A DNA stretch of 64,000 nucleotides from Burkholderia vietnamiensis LMG 10929 (GCF_000959445.1 NZ_CP009629.1:1-64000), one strand, 5' to 3'. Positions 48,601-57,729 are shown, counted from the stretch's first letter. The notes: generated by a model from the sequence alone, not told the origin. Numbers and translations are program-made.

Positions 48601-48842
48601 GGCCGGGCACGGCGAACGGTGTCCTATTCATGACGCTTGAGGACGAGACGGGCCAGGTGAACGTGATTCTCTGGCCCGGACTGCTGGAGAAGTTTCGGAA
48701 GGAAGCGCTCGGCGCCGCATTGCTCGCCGTGTACGGTGTGTGGCAGGCGGAAGGGAAAGTGCGGCACCTGATCGCGAGCAAACTCGTCGACAGGACCGAG
48801 TTGCTTGGTGCGCTGCCGACGACGTCACGGGAGTTTTGCTGA
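45696..48842 (+). CDS. dnaE2: Error-prone DNA polymerase DnaE2
   Basis: 1048 residues, the usual length. The N-terminal PHP domain begins YAELQVASDFSFLHGASRAE. The C-family polymerase core has GRGSAANSSVCYCLGVTEVD and PPDIDVDFEHQRREEV (catalytic aspartates). There is a helix-hairpin-helix region and a C-terminal OB fold (GQVNVILWPGLLEKF). It follows imuB by 6 bp and performs damage-tolerant, mutagenic synthesis with ImuA/ImuB. Confidence 0.95.
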   Translation: MDAGSFGALPAYAELQVASDFSFLHGASRAEEYVARAAQLGYSAIAITDECSLAGVVRAHVEAKAANMALIIGSHFRLTAADGAPALAFTALAMNRDGYGNLCEFISLGRMRGKKGTYRLAPLDLEHPEAPYTHLRGLPDCIAILSPDFPANEQRLDAQVEWFARVFGDRAWVALTLHARAMDDIHRGVVERVAARHGVPVVATSWPLMHVRSRKPLQDVLTGIRVGRPVSECGYELAPNAERHLRSRLRLANLYPAGALEETVRVARRCTFSLDDLKYEYPDELVPAGTDPATYLREQTYIGARRRFPAGIPIDVQAQIEHELQLIADLKYEAYFLTVYDIVQFAREQGILCQGRGSAANSSVCYCLGVTEVDPSRQSMLFERFISKERNEPPDIDVDFEHQRREEVMQYIYRKYGRDRAALTAAVTTYRPRSALREAGKALGVDPAIVDRVAKQHHWFDSRADLLQRFSEAGLDPDAPLNQQWAAFAAQLLGYPRHLSQHSGGFVISRGKLTRLVPVENAAMEDRSIIQWDKDDIEALGILKIDVLALGMLSMVRRALDMISEKRGETFELQDIPAEDKATYDMLCDGDSMGVFQVESRAQMSMLPRLRPQCFYDLVIEVAIVRPGPVQGGMVHPFLRRRQGLEPVTFPSEGMEKALARTLGVPIFQEQVMQVAMLAAGFSAGEADQLRRAMAAWKRKGGLEPYHERLVSGMLERGYDREFAESIFAQIKGFGEYGFPESHAASFALLVYSSAWLRRHEPAVFLAALLNSQPMGFYTPSQLLQDARRRGVEVLPVDVNVSTWDSALEGPATSAPVRLGFSLLRGMREDVAGRIELARAARPFVDVADLARRARLDRHDLQVLARANALCSLTGGRRAALWLAAAAVPDRDLLRGTERDDTVPALPQASEGHEIVTDYRAMGFTLGRHPLALLRERLALDRLQSAEQLATLRSGQLARACGLVTVRQRPGTANGVLFMTLEDETGQVNVILWPGLLEKFRKEALGAALLAVYGVWQAEGKVRHLIASKLVDRTELLGALPTTSREFC

Positions 48843-48865
48843 ATTTTTTGGCCGTCGCCGCTTTT

Positions 48866-49108
48866 CTAGGAACCTGCATCCTGCCCTACGGGAGGCGCTG
48901 CAAACTGCAAACCGTCGCCGACGGAGTTCGTTCCCCCGTCGTATGAACCAAGCGGCCCCGCCCCGGCGATCGTCTGCCGTGCGGCGACATGAATCGCCAA
49001 TTTACAGAATTCCGATGGCTCGATCTTTGCCAATCGGGACGCCTGCACCATTGCGGCGAAATCGTTCGGATGGAACGACAGATCTAGCTTTGGGGCTCCG
49101 TTATTCAT
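48866..49108 (-). CDS. Small ribbon-helix-helix-like protein
   Basis: 80 residues. PKLDLSFHPNDFAAMVQASR and SEFCKLAIHVAARQ resemble a short RHH/DUF1778-like DNA-binding protein; the C-terminal tail is Gly-rich. Weak Shine-Dalgarno. No toxin partner seen. Confidence 0.45.
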   Translation of the reverse strand: MNNGAPKLDLSFHPNDFAAMVQASRLAKIEPSEFCKLAIHVAARQTIAGAGPLGSYDGGTNSVGDGLQFAAPPVGQDAGS

Positions 49109-49205
49109 CAGACTCTCGTATGTTAGTTATCCTGACAACGTGAACGTTGAACCGTGGCTCCCGCATTGAGCACCAATCTTGCGGCGCATTCAGCACGGGG
49201 CCATG

Positions 49206-49379
49206 TTAGTCGATGGAAAGTTGATGCCGGAGCCGCGCGTCAAGCACACACCAGTCGAACCCGCGCTCGCACTTGCCGCACCAAAGCGGCTGTGCAGACT
49301 TGCCGCGCCGGGTGGGCTGGATCAACGGCCTACTGCACTCTGGGCAGGTCAGGCCCGCTTTGCGATTGTTGTCGAACAT
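49206..49379 (-). CDS. Small zinc-ribbon protein
   Basis: 57 residues with CPEC and CGKC pairs and a further Cys (FDWCVLD). Strong Shine-Dalgarno (CCGGAGG) 6 bp before the ATG. Similar in type to the 36-residue ribbon at 37993. Function unknown. Confidence 0.65.
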   Translation of the reverse strand: MFDNNRKAGLTCPECSRPLIQPTRRGKSAQPLWCGKCERGFDWCVLDARLRHQLSID

Positions 49380-49390
49380 GATGCCTCCGG

Positions 49391-49418
49391 AAAAAAGCCG
49401 ACCGCACGAGGCGGTCGG
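49391..49418 (-). terminator. Rho-independent terminator
   Basis: Stem CCGACCGC/GCGGTCGG with a 5-nt loop; on the minus strand it is followed by TTTTTT. It ends the DUF1173 transcript. Confidence 0.8.
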
Positions 49419-49518
49419 TCAAAGCACTTCGGCAAAATCCGAGGGCCGAGCCGAAGTGAAAACGGATGCGGTTTCGTGAAACTCAGTTGAACTAGGCCGA
49501 GCTACGTCCCGCGGAGGG

Positions 49519-50724
49519 TTACTGTTGGCTGCTCGACGGTGCCGGCACATCGGGCATGTCTGCGCCCGTATCCCATTGCCACGACTTGAGGTTGCTGCCT
49601 TCTTGAAGCTCCCGCAGCTCCTTCCGGTATTGGTCGCTCGCTCCGTACGGAAGGACGTACATCGCCACCGGCTCAGCTGTGTCGGACAACACGACGCTTG
49701 CCAGCGGATTGGTCGACGGCAGGTTGTAACGCAGCCCCTTCACGAATCGACGTTTCTGGTTTGTCAGGTTGTCCACCAGCATTCGTTCGTCGATACTCTC
49801 GAACGGAATCCAGTTTTCGTTCACTAGCATGAGCGAGGCCTCCTCAATGGACGCGACGCCTGCACCACTCACGCTGAACGTTGCCACTACGAGAAGATGC
49901 GAGTTTTCGTTGCCGCTCCAAAGCGCCAACTCATGTTCGAAGCGTTTCAGCATTCGCTTGTACACGTCATCGTTCATCATGAAATGAGCGTCGGCCAAGT
50001 GCTTAACGACGAGTTTTTTGCCAAACCGCGCGTCGCCAAGTTCCTTCACTTCGCCGACAAGCAGCATGAGTCGCCGCGTTGCGCCTTCCGATTTCGCGAG
50101 CGCGTTGAAGACAGTGAGGCGCCGCCGCGTGATCTCGTCTTTTTTCTCGAGCGAAAACGACTCCGGAATGTAGAGCATGTCCGATAGAGAACTACCCTTC
50201 GCCATCTTGTCGGAGGCCGCCTGCATCAGATACTTACGTACTACCCACCAACTGCGCTTGCCTGCCATTGCAGGCGACCAACGGGTTAAGCCGGCTTCGT
50301 CGTAGAGAAAATGCAGTGTGCCTCGCAACGTCAGCTTCTTGCCGTCGGTTTTCACGGAGTCGTGTTCGGCACCGCCCTGAACCGGTGCCGCGCGTGCTCC
50401 GTTTTTCGTGAGCGCGAAGTCGAACTTCAGCGTGGTAACACCATCTTCGAGATTGGTCTGGATTGCCCCGCCCATAACTTCACCGAGCCCAGATAGCTCA
50501 GCGGGCGGCTCGTACGAGTCGCAGGATGTCGCGTGCGCAGAGCCGGTATGAGGCATTCGCTTGATGACGTAGTGCTTGCCGAGCTTTGCAATGTACATTT
50601 CGACGCCACCGGATTTGCACATGCAGAGCGGCCGGTTGGGCGAGCCGTATACGGCGGCCAGGGCATCGTTCAATCGCGTATCGTCCGCGCCGTAAGACTT
50701 GTCGCCGATCTTGTACGTGGTCAT
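49519..50724 (-). CDS. DUF1173-family plasmid protein
   Basis: 401 residues. RPLCMCKSGGVEMYIAKLG then YVIKRMPHTGSAHATSCDSY is the Cys-containing N-terminal pattern of DUF1173 proteins, which occur on conjugative plasmids. The rest is mixed alpha/beta. Molecular function unknown. A TAATAT/ATATTA inverted repeat at 50764-50784 lies in its promoter region. Confidence 0.75.
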   Translation of the reverse strand: MTTYKIGDKSYGADDTRLNDALAAVYGSPNRPLCMCKSGGVEMYIAKLGKHYVIKRMPHTGSAHATSCDSYEPPAELSGLGEVMGGAIQTNLEDGVTTLKFDFALTKNGARAAPVQGGAEHDSVKTDGKKLTLRGTLHFLYDEAGLTRWSPAMAGKRSWWVVRKYLMQAASDKMAKGSSLSDMLYIPESFSLEKKDEITRRRLTVFNALAKSEGATRRLMLLVGEVKELGDARFGKKLVVKHLADAHFMMNDDVYKRMLKRFEHELALWSGNENSHLLVVATFSVSGAGVASIEEASLMLVNENWIPFESIDERMLVDNLTNQKRRFVKGLRYNLPSTNPLASVVLSDTAEPVAMYVLPYGASDQYRKELRELQEGSNLKSWQWDTGADMPDVPAPSSSQQ

Positions 50725-50781
50725 GGACCGATTCCTTCATTCAAAGTGTGTGCGCTGCAATCGTAATATAAAGATATCATA

Positions 50782-50982
50782 TTAGAGATTCGGCCACGTT
50801 CTGTCATCGCTGTTCGTCGTTACGCCGACCGGGCCGCAAGTCTGCCGTGTCCGGTCGTCCAACTCGATCATCACGGCCATGAACTCGAAGAACTCGTCCT
50901 GCGGCAGGGCATCGAGCCAGTCGCCGTATTCGCTTTCTGGCATCGCATAGAACGCTTCACCCATCGCAGTAATCTTCGTCAT
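50782..50982 (-). CDS. Small acidic protein
   Basis: 66 residues from the ATG at 50982 (MTKITAMGEAFYAMPESEYG, WLDALPQDEFFEFMAVMIEL). Not recognised. It is in frame with the methyltransferase remnant upstream, so read-through would give a fusion. Confidence 0.5.
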   Translation of the reverse strand: MTKITAMGEAFYAMPESEYGDWLDALPQDEFFEFMAVMIELDDRTRQTCGPVGVTTNSDDRTWPNL

Positions 50983-51249
50983 GGCGCGATCCTGCGCATC
51001 TTGATCGAATCTCGCTGCTGGCAGTGCAGCGACGGGCCTGATGGACGCCTCATTCGCCGCGGGTCTACGTCTCGGTCGAAACCCCGTAATGCCCTTTCCG
51101 GTTGAACCGGAGCCCATGAATGGATCGAGCACCAGACCACCAGGAGGCGTCACCAGTTGGCACAGGTGCGCCATCAAGTCCGTCGGCTCGACACATGGAT
51201 GCAGGTTCCGCGCACTTTTTCTTGTACGTGTGTTTGCTGTCGCGGACAC
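50983..51249 (-). pseudogene. Remnant of a DNA methyltransferase C-terminus
   Basis: RNLHPCVEPTDLMAHLCQLV followed by VLDPFMGSGSTGKG is the NxHPTxKP and SAM-binding DPFMGSGST end of a beta-class methyltransferase. The catalytic motif is absent, and after GSTGKG the frame no longer resembles the family (RPRRRPAANEASIRPV), indicating a frameshift. Confidence 0.75.
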
Positions 51250-51353
51250 TGTTCGGAAACAGTTTGCGGATTGCGCCGCGGCCGAATCGCGATGCTAGGT
51301 GAAAAAGTAGGCGCGCGTGGAACCAGCACGCGCGCCCGTACCGGCCAGAGAAG

Positions 51354-54300
51354 TTAGCGCTCGATGCCCGCGGCGCTTTCGTGGCCACGAACGACCGCGT
51401 GCCCTGCTCGATAGCTCAGCCTCACATAGTCGCCGACCTTTACTGGCGCCGTCATCACCATGTCGCCACGATGATGAAGGATGCCTTTGCCGACGCCAGC
51501 GTCCTGCACGAGGTAGTGGTCCGTCTGACCAACTATGCGTCCGGCATACGCACCGCCATCGCGCTGCGCGAACTCCGGCATGAGTCCCAGCTCGGTCACC
51601 TTGGACATCGCCAGCGCCTTGAACTGCAACACCGACTCGGCGGCGTCCAGCATTTCCTCGCTCGCGAACCGTTTACCAGGTGCCGTCGCCACGGCCGCCG
51701 CGAGGTCCGCGTCGGATTTGATGCGCTCGATCAAGCCCGCATGCACATCGCGCCCACCCTCCCATTCGAACAGCGCTTCGTGGCCGCGATTGAAGATATC
51801 GGCCGTGCGCAGAGGCTCATGCGCACCACGCAGATAGTCCTGCGCCGCCTTGTCGATCGACTCTCGAACCTCGGTCGCATATGCCTGTTCGCGCGCAGCG
51901 CGCTCCGCCATGTCCGGGTCAACAGCTGAGAACAGATCGCCATCACGCCCACCCATAGATTCGAGCGTCGCAGGCTCCCACGTCGACACGTAGGCCGGGT
52001 CGTCCTGCATCTTCCGCAACTCGGTCATAACGTCCGCATTGTTCTTGCGCAGCAGCTCGAGTTCCACCAATTGCACAAACGGCTTCGTCAGTTCCTGCCG
52101 CACCTTCTCCAGCTCGACATGCTCAGCTTCGTTGTTTTCGATCGTATAAGCGATATCACTCTCAATGCCGTTCAGCGCATTGTCCATGCGCTGAATGAAT
52201 CCGGTGACGCTGAACTTGTCGTCTCGCGAATAGACCAGATTACCTGGTACGTACACGCGCGAGCCTTTCAACGCAAACTGGACGTGACGTGCATCGGCGG
52301 TTGCCGTGACCTTGAAACCACGGTACTCGCCGATATGCACAACCTGCGCTTTGTCGCCCAGGTGCTTCGCGCGCCCCTCAATCGCGCGCTGCATGCCGGA
52401 CAGTATCGACTCCATCAGGTGCTCCTTCGAGTCGGCGTCGAACACATTGGCGCCGACCTTCATCTTCCATTCGTCGGACGTATTAGTGTCGCGAAGCACG
52501 ACATCCTTCCGAAAGTCGGTCAGCACGCGCTCTGCACGATCATCGGCCAGCGCTAGCCACTCCACGCGATTTTCGAGCGAGTGCCGGTTACGCTTATAGT
52601 TCGCATGCAGCGCTTCCATCTTTTTTAAATCCGCCGACAACTGCACCTGCAGGAAAATCAGCGGATTCCCGGTCGCCGCTGCTTTCATCTCGGCCGCGTT
52701 CGCCGCTTCGCCGGCAACGTCCTCAATCACGCGCGATAGGCCATCGCCCTTGCGGAACTGCTCGATCGCCCGCGCCTTGTATTCGATTGTCTGCCACATG
52801 CGGGCATCGTAGGTTTGCTTCGTGGCGTAGCGCAAAAGCTCAATCTCGAATCCGTCCGGGTCTTCTGCGTACAGCAGGTTACCCTGGCGAACGATGCGCC
52901 CCTCGCGCTGCTCCAGATCGCGCGGACGCCACGGCGCATCGAGATTGTGCTCGGCCACGAGCAGCGCCTGAACGTTCGTGCCGGCACCCATCTTCGACGT
53001 CGACCCCAGTAGAAAACGCACGTCGCCGCGGCGAACTTGCTCAAACAGCTTCGCGCGCTGCAGGTCTGTCTTCGCTTCGTGAATGAAGCGGATTTCTTCG
53101 GCAGGGATGCCGCGCGCAATCAGCTTCTCCCTAATATCGTCATATACGGAGAACTTGCCGCTGCCACGACTCGTCAGCAGCTCATCCATCGACACTTCCT
53201 GCTCTTCGTCCGGCCCGTCTTCGCCCTGGCCGTCGTTCTCCGCATCCTGCACAACCGCGCCGACAGTAACTGGCTTCGGGGGACCCTTCGGCGTCGACAG
53301 GTCGCAGAACACAAGCTGCGTGCCGCGCTTGTGCGACCATGCGTTATAGATGCGGACCATTTCATCAACAGCCACATTGGTTTTACTACCCTCGAAGTCT
53401 GGCGCATCAGGATCGATCAAGCGAAAATCCAGCCCTGCCTTACGCGCATCGTTCGTGATCTTCAGCGGATTGTCCTTGCTGGGATCGCGCGGCAGATTCT
53501 CCATGCGGTGAATAATCGATCCCGGTGTCCAATCGGTGATGACCCCGCCGTCTTCGCGCCGAATCTCGTTACCTTCGCTGTCCAGCACGGGCATCTGCTC
53601 GCCCATGTAACGCGCCTGCAACGGCGAGCGATCGACTACGACGATCTGCGGCTTGCCGCCCTTGATCTTCGGGACCGGGAATCGCGTGCCGCGTTCGGCC
53701 GCCTGACGTTCAAGATCCTCGCGCGTCACGACGTCCGCGAACGATCGATACAGTGCCTGCAGCTCCGGCACGTTTTGGAACTTCGCGAAGCGTGAATTGA
53801 GTCGATAGTTCACCCCCGTCGCGTCCAGCTCCCAGCCTGTCACAACCTGGCCGAACGTGCTGGCCCACGCGTCGAAGTGATGGATGCCGCGCGACTTCAG
53901 CTCGTCGTACTGCATGTACCGCTGCATCGTATAGATTTCGGCGATAGTGTTCGCGACCGGAGTGCCGGTTGCGAAGTACACGCCGCGCCCGCCGTGTTCC
54001 GACTGGAGGTAGCGCGCCTTGACGAATAGGTCGAACGCCTTGTCTGAGCCCTGCAGGTTGCCGAGGCCCGCGACGCCTGACAGAGAGGTCGTAATGAACA
54101 GGTTTTTGAACTCATCAGCCTCGTCCACGAACAGCGCGTCGACGCCCAGTTCGTCGAACGTCACGACACGATCCTTGGCGCCTGTTTCAGCTGCGCGCTT
54201 CAGCTTCGCTTCCATGCGATCGCGCGCTTTCTCCATCTGCTTGATCGTCAGGCGGTCGCCCTTCTCCGACTTGATCTGGATGATTGCGTCGGTCAGGTCA

Positions 54301-57300
54301 TCGATCTGCTCGTTCAGAATCCGGTCAAGTTCCTGCGGCGGCATGCCGATTTTCTTGAAGCTCGAATGCCCGACGATAACCGCGTCCCAATCCCCCGTCG
54401 CGATCCGGGCGAAGAGCCGCTCGCGATTTTCCCTCTGGAAATCGCTCTTCTCCGCGATCAGCACGTTCGCGTCCGGGTACAGCTTGTAGATGTCGTCTTT
54501 CCACTGGAGCAGCAAATGGTTCGGCACGACGAACATGGCCTTCTTCGTCAGCCCCATGCGCTTGCTTTCCATTGCGGTCGCGATGCACGCGAACGTCTTG
54601 CCGGCGCCGACCACGTGGTCGTATAGCTCGGTGCCATCCTGAATGCCACGCCAGATTGCATTCTTCTGGCTCGGCCGGAGCTCGACCGCGTTCGATGCGC
54701 CCGGCAACGTCAGGTGGGAGCCGTCGTATCGCGGCGCGACGTTCGTATTGAAACGCTCATTGTAGAGCGTGGCCAGTATGTCACGGCGTGATTTGTCTTC
54801 CCATACCCAATCGAGGAACGCTTGGCGAATTTCGTCGGCCTTCTGGCTCGCAGCGGCGGTCTTCGCCTCGTTTGTCTTGCGGATCGGGTTGCGGTTTTCA
54901 TCGTAGCCGACGATATCCTCGACTACGATCGCCTTGTTCGACAGAATCGCCTCAAGAATCTTGTTCGCGGGCATATCCTCCGTGCCCCACGTGACGCGCA
55001 TCGTCGTCTGGTCCCCCAGTCCAACCTTCGCCACCCATTTCCCGAGCGTAGGCTGATATGACACACTGCGATGCACACCGCCGAAGATGTGCGTGACAAA
55101 GTCATCGACCACCCGATCCGGCACCCATGTCGATCCAAGCTGAATCGAAATATCGACAGGCTCGATGTCCTGCGGCTGCACGAGTCGTAACGCCTCGACG
55201 TTACCGCCGTAACGTGGATCGTCAAGCGCCGCGGCCTGCGCGATCTTCAGCTTTTCCTTTACGTTCCCCGTCAGGTAGCGATCGGCGGTTTCCCACCGTT
55301 GCCCCTCGGGGTTCTGAAAAATAAGGCCCTGAAGCTCGCGGACAATCACGTCCTCGTCACGGCCGCTCAGGCGCACCATCAGATCGAGGTCGACGCCGCC
55401 CGTTTCGTTCATCGATACCACTAGCGCGTCTTTTGCGCTGCTGACGCTGGTAATTTCGCGGCGCGGGTTCATCACTCGCCGCGTGAAGATCGCCGCTTTC
55501 CGCGCGCTCGGCTCGCGTGCCTCGACGCCATGCTTGCGCGCGAGATCCTTTGAGATGCCCTTGTCGTAATCGCGTTCGAGTGATTGAAGAAGGGGGAAAT
55601 CCGGGTCTTCGCCCATCGCCTGCTTGTTCACGAGCGCGCTGATATAGCCATTGCGCTTTACGAAGCCGTCGTACGCACGATTGAGCCGCACACGCATCGC
55701 TTCGAGCGTCGCATCGTCCATGTCGTCGTCGCGCTCCGCGCGCATCAGCTCACGCAGCGCGACGCGAATCTCGACCAACCCTTTAATCCGCTCGAGCGCC
55801 TTCTCGCTCTTGCCTTCGACCAGGCGGGCCTGCCGACCGTCCAGAAGGTCATCGAGACGCTGCGCGACACGGTCGGCTTCTGTCACAAAATACGCGCCGA
55901 TTTTCACGGTCTCGGGCACGTCGATCGGCTCGGCGGCAACGGCGGCGATTGCGCGCTCGGTGGTGCGGCCAATGTAGATGCCTTCCGGCAATTGCTGAAT
56001 CGCAGCGGCGAGTTCGGCCACGAGGTCCTGTCCCTCGGGCGCGATTAGGGCTGGTGTGCCCTCGGCGTATTGCGTGCCGGCGCGCTGCATCGAGCCGAGC
56101 ATCATGTGCGGTCGGTCGATGAAATACGTGTTCAGCGGCATGTCCGGCCCGCCGAGTGCATCGACAATCTCCCCGACATCAACCCAGCTTCGCTCGGGCG
56201 TCTCGCCAGCACGCGCCCTTTGCAGGAAAACGATATCCGTCGTGACTTCCGTCAGCGCGTTCTTCTTGAACGCCGTGTTCGGCAGACGGATTGCGCCGAC
56301 CAGGTGCGCCCGGTCGGCAACATGTGAGCGTGCGGTGCTGTCTCGCGCGTCCATGAAGTAGTTCGACACCACGACGGCCACGAGCCCGCCGTCACGAACC
56401 TTGTCCAGCGACTTCGAGATGAAATAATTGTGGATCGAAAACGACGAGATATCGCGGTGGTGTGCGTCGTAGACGGACTGGCTTCCGAATGGCGGGTTGC
56501 CGATCGCCAGATCGAAATACCCGCCCGGAATGGTGACTTCCTGAAAGCCCTTGTTGATGACCGACGCTGACGGATACAGATGTTTGGCAATGCGCGCCGT
56601 CACCGGATCAAGCTCGACGGCGGTGACATGCGAGCGTTCGCGCAACGCCTCGGGCATCAACCCGACGAAATTGCCGCTGCCAACCGCAGGTTCGAGCGTG
56701 CGGCCACCGGTGTAGCCGAAGCGATCGAGCGCCTGGTACATCCCTTCGATGACGGGCTGGGCCGTGTAGTGCGCGTCTTGCGTCGATCGGCGCGCGGCCT
56801 CGTATTCGTCCTTGGGCAGCAGTTCGGCCAACTCCTGATACTCCGCCCGCCATTCCGTGTTCCGATGATCAAACGCCTGCGGAATGCCGCCCCAGCCGAC
56901 GTACCGCACGAGCACAGCCTGATCCTCGCGCGTCGCCGGCCGGCCATCCGCCTCCAGATCCTTTAGCACGCGAAGCGCTGCAACGTTATCGCGGTACTTC
57001 GTTTTTGCTCCGCCCTGGCCTAGCCGGTCGGCGAGCGTGATCGTGTAATCGCTGGCCGGCGTTACAGCAACTCGGTCTGCACTCCATTCAACCTCAGGAT
57101 TTCGTGCTCCGTCACCCCTTGCTGCAACTGCTCCGCCGCTTCCAGCAAGATCGTGTGCTCGATCACCTGCTGGTCCAGCAGCCGACCCAGCAACACCACC
57201 TCTCCCTCCGTCTCCAGCGCCTTGAGCTTCGCCGGTGAGTTGAGCGCCCAGCGGTCGAGAATCTTCCACGCGCGCAGGTGGAACGGCTCCGACCGAACTG

Positions 57301-57494
57301 AAGAGATCGTCTCCGTGGAAAGGACCCGTTTTGCCACGTCCAGCGGCTTCATTTCTCCGGTCAACATCTTTTGCTCCTGTCTGTTCATCCACTGGGTTCG
57401 CAGCGGCATCTTCGTTGATTCGATCGATCGCCGCAACGGTCTCATTGAAACTGAAATCGAACGCAAGTTGGGCCTGTTGGTTGTTTCGCTTCAT
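51354..57494 (-). CDS. Polyvalent methylase/SNF2-type helicase with KfrB-like C-terminus
   Basis: 2046 residues. An N6-adenine methyltransferase domain has LEPAVGSGNF (267-276) and IGNPPFG (331-337). An SNF2/DEAD-type helicase has VVGAGKTF (961-968), VDEADEF (about 1123-1129) and QREGRIVRQG late in the second lobe. The last 67 residues (GGAYAGRIVGQTDHYLVQD) resemble KfrB. Such giant proteins of conjugative elements are thought to protect or process DNA in the recipient. AAGG precedes the ATG. Residues about 43-145 are Gly/Ala-rich and overlap a second gene, so translation might instead begin after it, near SDYTITLADRLGQGG. Confidence 0.85.
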   Translation of the reverse strand: MKRNNQQAQLAFDFSFNETVAAIDRINEDAAANPVDEQTGAKDVDRRNEAAGRGKTGPFHGDDLFSSVGAVPPARVEDSRPLGAQLTGEAQGAGDGGRGGVAGSAAGPAGDRAHDLAGSGGAVAARGDGARNPEVEWSADRVAVTPASDYTITLADRLGQGGAKTKYRDNVAALRVLKDLEADGRPATREDQAVLVRYVGWGGIPQAFDHRNTEWRAEYQELAELLPKDEYEAARRSTQDAHYTAQPVIEGMYQALDRFGYTGGRTLEPAVGSGNFVGLMPEALRERSHVTAVELDPVTARIAKHLYPSASVINKGFQEVTIPGGYFDLAIGNPPFGSQSVYDAHHRDISSFSIHNYFISKSLDKVRDGGLVAVVVSNYFMDARDSTARSHVADRAHLVGAIRLPNTAFKKNALTEVTTDIVFLQRARAGETPERSWVDVGEIVDALGGPDMPLNTYFIDRPHMMLGSMQRAGTQYAEGTPALIAPEGQDLVAELAAAIQQLPEGIYIGRTTERAIAAVAAEPIDVPETVKIGAYFVTEADRVAQRLDDLLDGRQARLVEGKSEKALERIKGLVEIRVALRELMRAERDDDMDDATLEAMRVRLNRAYDGFVKRNGYISALVNKQAMGEDPDFPLLQSLERDYDKGISKDLARKHGVEAREPSARKAAIFTRRVMNPRREITSVSSAKDALVVSMNETGGVDLDLMVRLSGRDEDVIVRELQGLIFQNPEGQRWETADRYLTGNVKEKLKIAQAAALDDPRYGGNVEALRLVQPQDIEPVDISIQLGSTWVPDRVVDDFVTHIFGGVHRSVSYQPTLGKWVAKVGLGDQTTMRVTWGTEDMPANKILEAILSNKAIVVEDIVGYDENRNPIRKTNEAKTAAASQKADEIRQAFLDWVWEDKSRRDILATLYNERFNTNVAPRYDGSHLTLPGASNAVELRPSQKNAIWRGIQDGTELYDHVVGAGKTFACIATAMESKRMGLTKKAMFVVPNHLLLQWKDDIYKLYPDANVLIAEKSDFQRENRERLFARIATGDWDAVIVGHSSFKKIGMPPQELDRILNEQIDDLTDAIIQIKSEKGDRLTIKQMEKARDRMEAKLKRAAETGAKDRVVTFDELGVDALFVDEADEFKNLFITTSLSGVAGLGNLQGSDKAFDLFVKARYLQSEHGGRGVYFATGTPVANTIAEIYTMQRYMQYDELKSRGIHHFDAWASTFGQVVTGWELDATGVNYRLNSRFAKFQNVPELQALYRSFADVVTREDLERQAAERGTRFPVPKIKGGKPQIVVVDRSPLQARYMGEQMPVLDSEGNEIRREDGGVITDWTPGSIIHRMENLPRDPSKDNPLKITNDARKAGLDFRLIDPDAPDFEGSKTNVAVDEMVRIYNAWSHKRGTQLVFCDLSTPKGPPKPVTVGAVVQDAENDGQGEDGPDEEQEVSMDELLTSRGSGKFSVYDDIREKLIARGIPAEEIRFIHEAKTDLQRAKLFEQVRRGDVRFLLGSTSKMGAGTNVQALLVAEHNLDAPWRPRDLEQREGRIVRQGNLLYAEDPDGFEIELLRYATKQTYDARMWQTIEYKARAIEQFRKGDGLSRVIEDVAGEAANAAEMKAAATGNPLIFLQVQLSADLKKMEALHANYKRNRHSLENRVEWLALADDRAERVLTDFRKDVVLRDTNTSDEWKMKVGANVFDADSKEHLMESILSGMQRAIEGRAKHLGDKAQVVHIGEYRGFKVTATADARHVQFALKGSRVYVPGNLVYSRDDKFSVTGFIQRMDNALNGIESDIAYTIENNEAEHVELEKVRQELTKPFVQLVELELLRKNNADVMTELRKMQDDPAYVSTWEPATLESMGGRDGDLFSAVDPDMAERAAREQAYATEVRESIDKAAQDYLRGAHEPLRTADIFNRGHEALFEWEGGRDVHAGLIERIKSDADLAAAVATAPGKRFASEEMLDAAESVLQFKALAMSKVTELGLMPEFAQRDGGAYAGRIVGQTDHYLVQDAGVGKGILHHRGDMVMTAPVKVGDYVRLSYRAGHAVVRGHESAAGIER
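57062..57367 (-). CDS. Helical protein nested in another frame of the methylase/helicase gene
   Basis: 101 residues from the ATG at 57367, with a strong AGGAG 6 bp upstream. The sequence (MLTGEMKPLDVAKRVLSTET, RAWKILDRWALNSPAKLKAL, EHTILLEAAEQLQQGVTEHE) has normal protein composition. The same DNA read in the large frame gives low-complexity Gly/Ala/Arg. Either two proteins are made from this DNA or the large gene starts downstream. Confidence 0.65.
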   Translation of the reverse strand: MLTGEMKPLDVAKRVLSTETISSVRSEPFHLRAWKILDRWALNSPAKLKALETEGEVVLLGRLLDQQVIEHTILLEAAEQLQQGVTEHEILRLNGVQTELL

Positions 57495-57707
57495 CGCGAG
57501 CCTTTCAACGTAACGTGAAATTTGCTAGGCTCTCGCTGCCTAACGGCAGGAGGCTTCGGCGTGGCTCACTGGCCCAATCCAGTGTGCTCGTGATCCAGGC
57601 GTGCTCCAACACGTCTGGATCGCTTCCTTATCGAGCCGCGCGCAAAGCCCTTGGGCTATGCAACGCGCTTCACACTGAATGATATAAATAAATGATTAAC
57701 CACTCAT

Positions 57708-57721
57708 CCGACTATAGTCGG
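57708..57721. promoter_or_regulatory. 14-bp palindrome CCGACTATAGTCGG
   Basis: Perfect palindrome 9 bp from the 57730 motif, in the 243-bp gene-free stretch (57495-57737) ahead of the methylase/helicase. The stretch also holds AT-rich promoter-like sequence (TGATATAAATAAATG) and otherwise nothing recognisable. Confidence 0.5.
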
Positions 57722-57729
57722 CAAACCTC

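Noticed and set aside
51381..56048. Several plus-strand frames opposite the methylase/helicase
   Set aside because: No Shine-Dalgarno or family resemblance; composition is that of antisense shadows. Only the nested minus-strand frame at 57062 had its own start signal and normal composition.
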